From assembly GCA_963575745.1 (NCBI GenBank), contig CAUYUJ010002699.1, positions 1-24,694 of the forward strand: 24,694 nucleotides of DNA, read 5' to 3'. Source of the stretch: Prorocentrum cordatum. Taxonomy: Eukaryota > Sar > Dinophyceae > Prorocentrales > Prorocentraceae. The position numbers were made by a program, and so were the translations under genes. The notes beneath the pieces are model-generated. The model worked only from the letters and a program-made list of their open reading frames with translations, was not told where the DNA came from and searched no databases. Shown here piece by piece: positions 16,757 through 24,676 of the stretch. Position 1 is the stretch's first letter. Each line of letters begins with the position of its first letter.

Positions 16757-17270
16757 GAGAGAGAGAGAGAGGGGGGGGGGGCAGAGACGGGGCGAGAGGG
16801 GGCAGGGCGACGAGAGAAGCAGACAGACAGCGCAAGCGGAGCAGCCGCGGGCCCCGCGACGAGAGTCGGAGCGCCCGGGGCGCCCGACCGCGCCGCAGGC
16901 GCGCGGCGGCCGCGCGAGCCAGGGGCGGCACCTAAGAGGGCGCGGCGCGCTGGGCCGAGCGCCGGGGGGAGAGCCAGCTGGCCCGCCCGATGCGAGCCAT
17001 CGAGATGCGAGCGTGAATTGCAAGAAGCACACGCGCAGAAGGAGAAGGAAAAAGGGGGGGGGAGAGCGAGAGAGAGAGAGAGAGAGAGAGAGAAAGAAAG
17101 AAAGAAAGAGAGAAAGAGGGAGAAGAAAAGAGAGAGAGAGAGAGGGATAGAGAGAAGGAGAATGAGAGAGAGAGATAGAGAGAGGAGAGAGAGTAGAGAA
17201 GAGAAGGGAGAGAGGATAGAGAGAGATGCTAAGGGAGAGAGAGAGCGAGAGAGAGAGAAAAAAACAAAAA
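16757..17270 (+). repeat. GA-rich microsatellite
   Basis: Two (GA)n clusters (16757-16771 and about 17065-17270), with GAAA and GGAG variants in the second and a GC-rich stretch between. Lys/Arg/Glu-run frames are artefacts. Confidence 0.9.
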
Positions 17271-17960
17271 AGGAAGATACGCGAAGGCGCGATGGATGGC
17301 TGGCGCGAGACGATGGAGAGTAGAGATAGCGCGATAAAGACGAGAAGAGAGGTAGAAGGTAAAATAAAGTAGAGAGAGATAGTTCAAGAGAAATAGCGAG
17401 CGAAGAAGATAGACAACCATAAAAGCGCTCTAGCAGCCGGGCAAAGAAATATAGTCGCTCGTTGCGACGGTAGCTCGCGGGAGAAAGGCCAGCTCGCTGC
17501 GACTAGATCGGGCTCGAAGCCATCGCAACGCGCGACCTCTCTCCGCCCAACCGAGACGGCGCGCTCTCTCGATTTCAGCGCGCTCACGAGCGCATAGCGC
17601 GATAGGCACACGCGAGCGCCAGCTAGGGCTCCAGAGCGCCGTGTAACCGCACTAGCACGCTCGCTCTAGTTCATTGCCGCTCGCGCGGGGAGCACGGATC
17701 GATCAGCGCGCGATCGCTCACCCCCCCCACCCCCCACCCCGGGAGCGCTGCTCACTCTGCGTTCCCCCCTAGATACCCAGAGCGAAGACGCTGGCCGACC
17801 GCCGCGCGATAGCGACCTCGCTTTTGCTTATCTATCTTCTCGCGGCGTCTCTTTCGAGCTAGATCGGAAGCCGACGCGACAGCTCCGCGAGAGCTATCTC
17901 TCGCGCCAAGCCCTCTCCCGCGCCCTATCTCTTCGTCCCGCGATCGCAGAGAGATGGATC
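17271..17960. other. Interval without a recognised gene
   Basis: GCGCGATAG, GCTCGC and CGATCGC words are over-represented, with a C-run at 17721-17742. It lies between worn gag and its upstream part. No coding signal was seen. Confidence 0.45.
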
Positions 17961-18084
17961 ATACCCTCCCTAGAGGTGGATGCAACCCAACCTCACCCGC
18001 ATGCACGCGCGCTCCCGGCCTGGGCGCCCCTCAGTCCGCCGCGCGCCGCCCACCGTGCGCCCCTCGCCCCCGACAGTCGGCGGG

Positions 18085-18485
18085 GCGCCAGTCGATCCTG
18101 GAGTCTGCGCTGGCGTCGCTGCTGCTGGCGTCGGCGCTGGAGTCGGCGCCGACGCAGACGCCGCGGGCGTCGGCGCCAGGGTCGTTGTCGACGCCATTGC
18201 CGTTGACGTCGGCGCCTGTTGGCGCGAGCGCTGGAGGCCGCGCGGATGCGGCGTCGGGGGGGGGGGTCGGCTCGCGAAGCCGGCGCTGGGGTCGACGCCG
18301 GCGTCGAAGCTGATTGCGTCGGTGCTGGAATCAATGCAGGCGTCGGTGCTGGAGTTGGTGCTGCTGGAGTCGATCTTGAAGTCGGCGCTGGCGCTGCTGC
18401 CGCTGGCGTCGGTGCCGCAGTCGTTGCCGGCGTCGTTGCTGGCGCGTCGCGCTGGCGTCCGCGCCGACGTCAACGCTGCTGCCAA
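18085..18485 (+). repeat. Degenerate GTCGGCGCTGGA minisatellite
   Basis: GGCGTCGGTGCTGGA- and GTCGGCGCCGAC-like words repeat in triplet register. The plus translation keeps a Gly-Val-Gly-Ala pattern across two frames joined by a frameshift near the G-run at 18259. Sequence degeneracy with a persistent triplet rhythm suggests an old simple-sequence expansion in the element. Confidence 0.65.
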
Positions 18486-18489
18486 AGTA

Positions 18490-18723
18490 CACACTGAACG
18501 GAACGTTTTTGGTGGCGGTATTCATCGACTGTGGAGTTTTGAAGCAAGCTTGCTGCCAGTCGTCAAACCCATCACCTGTATGGGTCATAATGGCCGCAAA
18601 GGCTGCGACCCTTCCTGGCAGTGGTAACGAATTGGCAGACCCATACCCTTCCAGGGACCCTACCAACGCGCTCCACTGTTCATGCTGCGCAGCCACGGCA
18701 TTCATGTTCTTAGGTTTTTTCAT
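18490..18723 (-). pseudogene. Possible gag-region fragment, unrecognised
   Basis: A minus-strand frame has balanced composition (HEQWSALVGSLEGYGSAN, then IMTHTGDGFDDWQQACF) before running into the minisatellite. It lies between the 5' LTR and the zinc knuckle, where gag N-terminal sequence is expected. No family motif was recognised, so this is positional inference. Confidence 0.35.
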
Positions 18724-18819
18724 GGGGCATGGCCAGATTTATCTTGTGTGAAAGTGTGACTCCGGTAACCGCAGGGTACCACTCCCTCTCCTCCATGTAG
18801 ACTCTTAAGCTTCCCCCGT

Positions 18820-19108
18820 GGCTCTGTTCCTTCTGAGCTGTAATTTAACATGGTCCTCGTCTAACTGGGCATAGTCGTCTTCGTCTAATTCATTTTCCCC
18901 TTTTTTCTGTAAGCTGGATTTTCTTGATTTCCGACGCCCTGGCGCACTCGCCCAATGTTAACCCCCCCATTACGATCTTGATCAGATCGCCCCCTCTGTC
19001 ATCGGATAGTGCTCCTTCCATGGCGTCGAGCTTGTTGCCCAAATTTTTCAGGGCATCCATATCACCGTGCTTCATTTGGGCGAATGGATTCAACGGCTTT
19101 CGACCCAA
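18820..19108 (-). pseudogene. Possible gag N-terminal fragment, unrecognised
   Basis: The minus ATG at 19108 opens MGRKPLNPFAQMKHGDMDAL, continuing with LGNKLDAMEGAL and a charged tail. After a frame change near 18900 an acidic stretch (ENELDEDDYAQLDEDH) continues to a stop near 18815. It has ordinary protein composition and the right position for gag. No motif was recognised. Confidence 0.35.
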
Positions 19109-19701
19109 TCCCTAAACACTGTCCTATCACATGAGAGCGCTTAACTGCTAACCAGCCTGGGATTCGCTCACGGGATTGTTTCCGCCTCCGCTTGCCTGGA
19201 CCTTTCCTGCGAACTGCATTGCCTCAGCGTTCTTGGTAACCTGCTCCGAGGTGTTAGCTTGATGAACCTTGGTGTTCGACTTTTCCCCCTGAACTGTTAA
19301 CCCAAATTATTGCGCTGTCTCTCGCAGCGCACGTTGGAAATGACACCTGCGACCAAGCGGGCATGCATGTTGCAAAACAGTTGCAACACTGTGAACGCTC
19401 AATCGTTGCCTGTGTGGGTGCCCTTTTGCGGCATTGCGCTCGACGAACTTCCTATTGCGTGGTCCGCCTTGATCGCCGTACTCACATACACGAAGCCTCC
19501 GTTCTCGTAGCCGGAAATGCACAATTTCGCACATTGGCTCGCGCTCAGGTTGTACCATATCTCTCGACATCGGGCAACGCTATATATATATATAGATATT
19601 GGTCCCGCTGCGGCTGCTGCTGCTGCTGCTGCAACCATTGCCAGAACGGAAGTGCTTCGCAAAGATAACCACGTTCGCTAAAAGCTGTTGGGCGAACCAA
19701 C

Positions 19702-19714
19702 GGCTCCGCTACCA
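19702..19714 (-). other. Candidate primer-binding site
   Basis: On the minus strand, immediately after the 5' LTR end (...TTTTGCA), the sequence is TGGTAGCGGAGCC. Ty1/copia elements usually prime from initiator-Met tRNA with TGGTATCAGAGC; 10 of 12 positions agree. Confidence 0.65.
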
Positions 19715-19873
19715 TGCAAAACTGGTAGGATGTGTTTCCCTGGAGGCGAATGGAACGTGAACCATACATCACTGCCAATTTTTATCTAACACACTTCGGC
19801 TTTGCTGCTCTGCTACAACCACGCCTGAATGTTCTTCACGCTTATCTTGCTCACCCAGTCGGAACACTAACCA
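19715..19873 (-). repeat. 5' LTR remnant
   Basis: In element sense it begins TGGTTAGTGTTCCGACTGGG and ends GTTTTGCA. It aligns along its length with 9551-9776 apart from the duplicated block missing here. Identity is roughly two thirds by eye, indicating an old insertion. Confidence 0.75.
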
Positions 19874-20028
19874 ACTAACTACCAACAACAACAATACAAC
19901 CAACTGTCAACAGCAGCATTAAAACCAACAGCAGCAACAACAGCAACAGCAGCAACAACAACAACACCACCAACAACAACAGCAACCACAACAATCACAC
20001 CAACGCCAACAACAACAACAACAACAAC

Positions 20029-20060
<32 letters not shown>

Positions 20061-20128
20061 CAACCACAACGACCACAACAACAACACCAACAGCAGCAGC
20101 AACAACAACAACAACATCATCATCATCA
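19874..20128 (+). repeat. CAA/CAG/CAC microsatellite
   Basis: CAA triplets with CAG, CAC and CAT variants, starting just outside the 5' LTR and ending at a CATCATCAT run. Val/Leu-run frames are artefacts. Confidence 0.95.
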
Positions 20129-20129
20129 C

Positions 20130-20257
20130 CTCCCCCTCCTCCTCATCATCATCCTCCTCCTTGGTGTCATCCCCCTCGTCATCAGTCGCAGGGGCGGGGG
20201 GGGCATCGCGATCGCCTGCCGCCGCGGGTGGACCAGAGGCTCGAAGGACGGCGGTGC
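20130..20257 (-). CDS. Candidate exon encoding an acidic segment
   Basis: On the minus strand a strong acceptor (CTTCTTCCTCCTCTCAG, AG at 20259-20258) precedes GTAVLRASGPPAAAGDRDAP, then PAPATDDEGDDTKEEDDDEE. A GAG|GTGATG donor near 20129 could end it. The first half has G/C-rich third positions, while the acidic half is partly GAG/GAT simple repeat. It could be the next exon after 20780-20872, across an intron of about 520 nt that is pyrimidine-rich on this strand. Product unknown. Confidence 0.35.
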
Positions 20258-20263
20258 CTGAGA

Positions 20264-20779
20264 GGAGGAAGAAGAAAAGGAGGAGGAGGATAAGGAGGAG
20301 GAGGAGGAGGAGGAGGAGGAGGAGGAGGGGAGTAGGAACAGGGGGAGGGGGAGGAGGGGGAGGAGGAGGGGGGTGAGACAGAGAGGGGGTGAGGATAAGA
20401 ACGGAGATAGGAAAGGGGGGGTAATCATGAAGATGGGGATGGCAAAGGGGGAGGGATGAGGCAAAAGGCGGGCGTTGAGGCAGAGGGGGAAGGAGGAGCA
20501 GAAGGAGACAGCCTGGCGGGTTTTGGGAGTGGGCTGGAGGAAGGGACGAGGAAGGAGATCCTGTCGAGCGGAGGCAAGAAGGGAATGCCTCAGGGGGGGG
20601 GGGGGGGGAGGGGAACAAGAGGACTGGACGAGAAGGCGAACGGCGGAGGCGAATAGGGAGGCATGGGGCGAGGTTGAGAGGGAAAGGTTGGGATGAGTGG
20701 GTGGGCGGGGGGGAGGGAAAGGAAAGGGGAGAGGTGAGGGGGGAAGGGTAGACGAGGGGAGGGACGAGGGTGAGGGGAT
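20264..20779 (+). repeat. Purine-rich tract (possible intron of the minus gene)
   Basis: GGA microsatellite (20278-20330), then GGGGA/GGAAGG sequence with a G-run near 20595. On the minus strand the tract is pyrimidine-rich up to the acceptor at 20258. Confidence 0.8.
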
Positions 20780-20872
20780 CTCCTCAAGGCCAGGTGTGCC
20801 CACCAGCTCGAAGGCGTCGCGCATCTCCGCCTCCTCCAGCAGGCGAGCCTCCAGCGGGGGCGGCTGCGGTCT
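20780..20872 (-). CDS. Candidate short exon, unknown protein
   Basis: The minus strand reads PPPLEARLLEEAEMRDAFEL then VGTPGLEE, with nearly all codons ending in G or C. Its Glu/Leu/Arg helix-like composition is quite unlike the repeats on either side. CTG|GTGGGC near 20810 is a possible donor. It sits exactly where the plus strand changes from purine-rich to pyrimidine-rich. No family was recognised. Confidence 0.4.
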
Positions 20873-20873
20873 C

Positions 20874-22094
20874 CTCCTCCTCCTCCTCCTCCTCCTCCTC
20901 CTCCTCTTCCTCCTAATTGTTTCTCATCCTTCGTTCTCCTCCTCCTTTCTCCTACTCCTCCCCCTCCTTCGCCATCTCCCCCCTCCTCATCCTCCTCCTC
21001 CTCCTCCTCCTCCTCATCCTCCTCCTCCTCATCCTCATCCTCATCCTCCTCCGCCTCCTCCACCCTCCTCCCAGCTCTTCTCCCTTCCTCCTCCTCCTCC
21101 TTCTCTTCCTCCCCGTCCTGTCTTCCTCCGCCTCCTCCTCATTCCTCCCTCCTCCTCTTTTCCGTCCCTCCCACTTTTCCATCCTCCTCCTCCTCCCACC
21201 TCCTCCCTCCTCCTCCTCCCTCCTCCTCCCTTCCGCCCTTACCTCCCTTCCTCCCCTCTTCCCCCCTCACCCCTCATCATTTCCTCTCTTCCCCCTCCTC
21301 CTCCCTCCTCCTCCTCCTCCTCCTCCCCTCCTCCTCCTCCTCCTCCTCCTCCTCCTCCCTCCTCTCCGACCTCACAGTCCTCTCTCCTGACCCTTCCTCC
21401 CGACGTCCCTTCTTCCTTCTGTTCCTCCCTCCCGTCCTCCCTTCCACTCTATTCCTCCCAGCTCCCCCTCCTCCTCCTCCTCTTCCACCTCTCATCATCC
21501 TCCTCCTCCCTTCACCTCCTCATCGTCCTCCTCATCACCCTACCTCTTCTGCGCACTCTCTTCCCCCCGTGTCGCCAGTCCTTCCTTCCCTCCCGTCCTC
21601 CCCCTCCTTCCCCTCCCCTCTCCCCTCCTCATCCTCCTCCCCTCCTGCTGCTCCTCCTCCTCCTCATGCCTCCTCCTCCTCATGTCCCCCTTCTCCCCTC
21701 ATTCCCTTCCAATCTCCACCTACCCTCCTCCCCTTCCTACCCTCATCCAGTCCTCCCGTTCTCTCTCCCCCCCCTTCATCATCATCATCCCTTCCACTCC
21801 TCCTCCTCCTCCTCGTCTTCCTCCTCCTCCTCATCGTCCTCCTCCTCCTCCTCCGTTCCCCCTCATCCTCAGTTCCCTCCCTTCATCTCTTCCGCCCTTC
21901 CTCCCTTCCTCCCTTCCTCCCCTCCTCCCTTCCTCCCCTCCTTCCCCCCTTCTCCTCCTCATCATCGTCCTCCTCCAATCCTCCCTTCTTCCCTTCCTCC
22001 CTTCCTTCTTTCATCCCGTGCTCCCGTCCTCCGGTCCTCCCGTCCTCCCTTGCTCCACTCCTCCCGTCCTCCCTTCCCTCCTTCATCCCCTCAA
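20874..22094 (+). repeat. 1.2-kb pyrimidine tract (CTC, CCCTTCC)
   Basis: Almost uninterrupted C/T with pure CTC runs near 20874-20906, 20994-21040 and 21295-21357, and CCCTTCCT units at 21890-22090. The complementary strand is all purine. It runs directly into the N-gap. Confidence 0.95.
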
Positions 22095-22194
22095 NNNNNN
22101 NNNNNNNNNNNNNNNNNNNNNNNNNNNNNNNNNNNNNNNNNNNNNNNNNNNNNNNNNNNNNNNNNNNNNNNNNNNNNNNNNNNNNNNNNNNNNN
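22095..22194. other. Assembly gap (100 N)
   Basis: Exactly 100 N, the conventional placeholder for a gap of unknown size, at the edge of a long pyrimidine tract and before a TAC microsatellite. Confidence 0.99.
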
Positions 22195-22251
22195 TACTAC
22201 TAACTAACTACTACTACTATACGACTACTACGACTACTACTATACTACTAC

Positions 22252-22295
<44 letters not shown>
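22195..22295 (+). repeat. TAC microsatellite
   Basis: TAC with TAAC, TATAC and TACGAC interruptions at the gap side, then a pure (TAC)n run to about 22295. Confidence 0.95.
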
Positions 22296-22317
22296 GCTCC
22301 CCCCCCCAGCAGTTCTT

Positions 22318-22698
22318 CAAAGGCCCCTCATAAGCTCCTCAGAAGCCCTACAGAAACACTTCAGAGGCCACCCGGAAGCCTTCCAGAGGCTTGTCAGAAG
22401 CACCCCAGAGGCCCACCAGAGGCTATTCAGAGGCTCTCCAGAGGCCCCTCAGAGGCCCCCCAGGCCCCCCCCAGCTGCTACGTTGTTTCAGAAGCCCTCC
22501 CAAAACCCTCCATGAGCTCCTCAGAGGCTCTCTGGGTGCCCTCCAGAAGCCCCCCAGAAGCCATGAGGCCCCCCAGGGGCCCTCCAAAAGCTATTCAGAG
22601 GCTCTTCAGATGCTCTTCAGGAGCACTTCAGCCCCCACCCACCCTCGCAGAAGCCATTCAGGGGCTCTGCAGAAGCACGTCAAAGGCCATCCAGGGCG
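22318..22698 (+). repeat. 11-bp minisatellite CAGAGGCNNNN
   Basis: CARARGC-type words start at 22318, 22329, 22340, 22351, 22362, 22373, 22384, 22395, 22406, 22417, 22428, 22439, 22450, 22461 and 22472, exactly 11 apart. After a few slips near 22489-22574 the register resumes with 11-base steps from 22585 to 22629 and from 22648 to 22692. Seven positions are conserved and four are free. A rotating frame makes the overlapping 196-codon open frame meaningless. Confidence 0.95.
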
Positions 22699-22905
22699 CC
22701 CAAGCGCCCCAGCGCTCCAGCGCCTCGGCGTCAGCACCCCAGCGCCCCAGCGCCCCAACGCTCCAGCGCACCGGCGCCCAGCGCACCCGCGCCCCAGCGC
22801 CGCAGCGCCCCACCGACCCAGCGCTCCAGGACCCCATTGGCCCCGCGCCCCAGCGCCCCAGCGCCCCAGCGCCCCAGCGCCGGGGCGCACCCCAGCGCCC
22901 CGGCG
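22699..22905 (+). repeat. 9-bp minisatellite CAGCGCCCC
   Basis: CAGCGCCCC with CAGCGCTC, CACCGGCGC and GGCGCC variants. It continues directly from the 11-bp array and shares its CAG start. Confidence 0.9.
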
Positions 22906-23155
22906 CCCCAAGATCCAAGAGGGAATCCGATGCTCCAAGATGGCCTCCAAGGCGGCTCAAGCCGAAGATGGTTCAAGATAGCTTCCGACGTACCTTCAAG
23001 AGGCCCGGCGAGGGCCACAAGGCAGTTCCAAGTGCGTTCGAAGCCCACTCAGGACGCCCCCCAAGAGGCCAAAATCCTTCAACAACCGAAGGAACATCAA
23101 TGAGTTGTGCCTTCTCGCCGTTTCGTCTCGGATGCGCCTTGTACTCCAGGGCCCT
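22906..23155 (+). other. Degenerate CAAGANGGC interval
   Basis: CAAGATGGC, CAAGATAGC, CAAGAGGCC and CGAAGCCC words spaced 9-12 bases apart, with decay toward 23100. No gene was recognised. Confidence 0.5.
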
Positions 23156-23241
23156 CAAGAGGGCCCCAAGAGGGCCTCATGACGGCCCAACAGGTCCCAA
23201 GAGCGCCCCACGAGCGTCCCACAAGGGCCCCAAGAGACGGT
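23156..23241 (+). repeat. 11-bp minisatellite CAAGAGGGCCC
   Basis: Units at 23156, 23167 and 23178, then, after a two-base loss, 23198, 23209, 23220 and 23231. It has the same period as 22318-22698 with a related consensus. Confidence 0.85.
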
Positions 23242-23247
23242 GTGCAT

Positions 23248-23684
23248 CCTCCTCCTCCTCCTCCTCCTCCTCCTCCTCCTCCCCTCCTCCTCCTTCCTCC
23301 CTTCCCTCCCGTCCCCCCTCCCTCCCTCCCCTCCCTCCCTCCCTCCCTCCCCTCCTCCCTCCTCCCCCCCCTCCCTCCCTCCTCCTCTCCCGCCCTCCCT
23401 CCATCCTGCCCTCCCTCCCTCCCCTCCCTACCTCCCTCATCCCCCCTCCGTACTCTCCCTCCCTCCCTATGCTGCACTCCTCCTCTCCTCCTTCTTCGCT
23501 CCTCTCCTTTCCGCTCATCTCCCTCTCATTTCATCTCCTCTCCTCTCCTCTCCTCCCTCTCCTCGTCTCCTCCTCTCCTCCACTCCGCCTCCTCCTCCTC
23601 CTCCTCCTCCTCCTCCTCCTCCTCCTCCTCCTCCTCCTCCGCCTCCTCATCCTCATCCTCATCCTCATCCTCCTCCTTCTCGAG
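23248..23684 (+). repeat. CTC/CCCT pyrimidine tracts
   Basis: CTC run (23248-23283), CCCTCCCT-type DNA (23290-23470), TCTCC pentamers (23535-23580), then (CTC)n to 23640 and CATCCT units to about 23675. Confidence 0.95.
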
Positions 23685-23815
23685 AACGGGGGATTGTGGA
23701 GCCCCTCGGGGTCGAAGGCGCCCGCGCGAGGCTTTCGCACTGGATTCGCGCGTGTGTCTTTCAATGCTCTGTGTGCTCTGTGGCGTCCTCTTCTCTCCCC
23801 CTCCTTCGTCCTCTC
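23685..23815. other. Island between CTC tracts
   Basis: A non-repetitive segment containing CTCGAGAACGGGGGATTGTG and TGCTCTGTGTGCTCTGTGG. Both strands are open with no clear preference and nothing was recognised. Confidence 0.4.
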
Positions 23816-23816
23816 C

Positions 23817-23909
23817 TCCTCCTCTCCTCCTCTCCTCCTCCTCCTCCTCCTCCTCCTCCTCCTCCTCCTCCTCCTCCTCCTCCTCCTCCTCCTCCTCCTC
23901 CGCCTCCTA
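23817..23909 (+). repeat. CTC microsatellite
   Basis: An almost pure run ending CGCCTCCTAA before the AAGAATCAATGC repeat. Confidence 0.95.
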
Positions 23910-23910
23910 A

Positions 23911-23943
23911 CAAGAATCAATGCAGTTGTTCGTTGTTTGGTGT
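23911..23943 (+). repeat. AAGAATCAATGC repeat, copy 1
   Basis: Shares AAGAATCAATGC and GTTGTTTGGTGT with 24311-24344. Both copies follow a CTC tract. Confidence 0.8.
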
Positions 23944-24039
23944 GCCCCCCCCCCCAAAAAAAAGCTGGGCGGGCCCCCGCCTCTCCCCGTTTTCTTTCCT
24001 TTTGTTTCTTTGGGAGGGGCGGAGGAAATTCCTCTCCCT

Positions 24040-24310
24040 CCTTCCACCTCCTCCTCCTCCTAACTCCTCCTCCTCCTCCTCTTCCCCTCCTCCTCCTCCT
24101 CCTCCTCCTCCTCCTCCGCCTCGCCTCCTCCTCCTCCTCTCCTCCTCCTCCTCCTCCTCCTCCTCCTCCTTCCTCCGCCTCCTCCCCTCCTCCTCCTCCT
24201 CCTACCTCCTCCTCCTCTCTCCTCCTCCTCCTCCTCCGCCTCCTCCTCTCCTCCTCCTCTCCCTCCTCCGCCTCCTCCTCCTCCCCTCCTCCTCCTCCTC
24301 CTCCTCCTAC
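24040..24310 (+). repeat. CTC microsatellite with CGCCTC interruptions
   Basis: CTC broken by CGCCTC, TACCTC and CCCCTC. Confidence 0.95.
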
Positions 24311-24344
24311 AAAGAATCAATGCCGGTTCTCGGTTGTTTGGTGT
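24311..24344 (+). repeat. AAGAATCAATGC repeat, copy 2
   Basis: The second copy of the 23911-23943 sequence, embedded between CTC tracts. Confidence 0.8.
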
Positions 24345-24351
24345 CAGGCCC

Positions 24352-24432
24352 TCCTCCTCCTCCTCCTCCTCCTCCTCCTCCTCCTCCTACCTCCTCCTCC
24401 TCCTCCTCCTCCTCCTCCTCCTCCTCCTCCTT
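24352..24432 (+). repeat. CTC microsatellite
   Basis: A pure run with one TACCTC interruption. Confidence 0.95.
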
Positions 24433-24676
24433 CGCGCTGCTCCGCTCCCTCCTCCTTCTCCTCCTCCTTGTTGCCCCCGAATATAGCGTGTCGCTTCCCC
24501 TTTAAACCCACAAAACAACAAACTACCAAACAAACAAACAAAAACAAAAACGCGGCGCGGCCTCTGCTGTGTTATTTCTTGGGGGGGGGCTCCTCCTCCT
24601 CCTCCGCGCTGTTCCGCTCCCTCATTCCTCTCTCCCCCACCCTCCTCCTCCTCCTTCCCCCAGAATGTGTTGTTGC
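24433..24676 (+). repeat. Imperfect duplication, offset about 172 bp
   Basis: CGCGCTGCTCCGCTCCCTC at 24433 and CGCGCTGTTCCGCTCCCTCA at 24605. Each is followed by CTC DNA, CCCCCGAATAT or CCCCCAGAATGT, and a TTG-rich end. A CAAA-rich stretch (24508-24550) lies between. Confidence 0.7.

Larger units (their letters stand above)
9551..19873 (-). mobile_element. Decayed Ty1/copia-type LTR retrotransposon
   Basis: The element is read on the minus strand, 5' end at right. Related LTR remnants in direct orientation bound it (19715-19873 and 9551-9776), each TG...CA in the element's sense. A tRNA-iMet-like primer-binding site lies just inside the 5' LTR. In order come a gag zinc knuckle (15.9 kb), integrase (14.2-14.5 kb), a linker block (12.5-13.0 kb), reverse transcriptase (10.4-11.1 kb) and RNase H (10.0-10.2 kb). 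Integrase before reverse transcriptase is the Ty1/copia order. Frameshifts, stops and changed catalytic residues occur throughout, and microsatellites have grown inside (12420-12497, 16757-17270). No target-site duplication is visible (CCTCC at left, AACTA at right). No protease motif was found. Boundaries follow LTR alignment by eye and may be off by a few bases. Confidence 0.9.

Noticed and set aside
15807-16931. A single 374-codon minus-strand protein
   Set aside because: Its two ends are low-complexity GC-rich reading, and the zinc knuckle lies in another frame. Treated as broken gag sequence.
9541-19880. Target-site duplication of the retrotransposon
   Set aside because: CCTCC before 9551 and AACTA after 19873 do not match, and microsatellite growth at both edges may have erased it.
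22391-22981. A 196-codon open frame over the minisatellites
   Set aside because: Exact 11-bp and 9-bp arrays explain it; the frame rotates through the 11-bp unit.
23240-24505. A 421-codon Pro/Ser/Leu open frame
   Set aside because: It is the translation of CTC repeats; triplet repeats without stops stay open in every frame.
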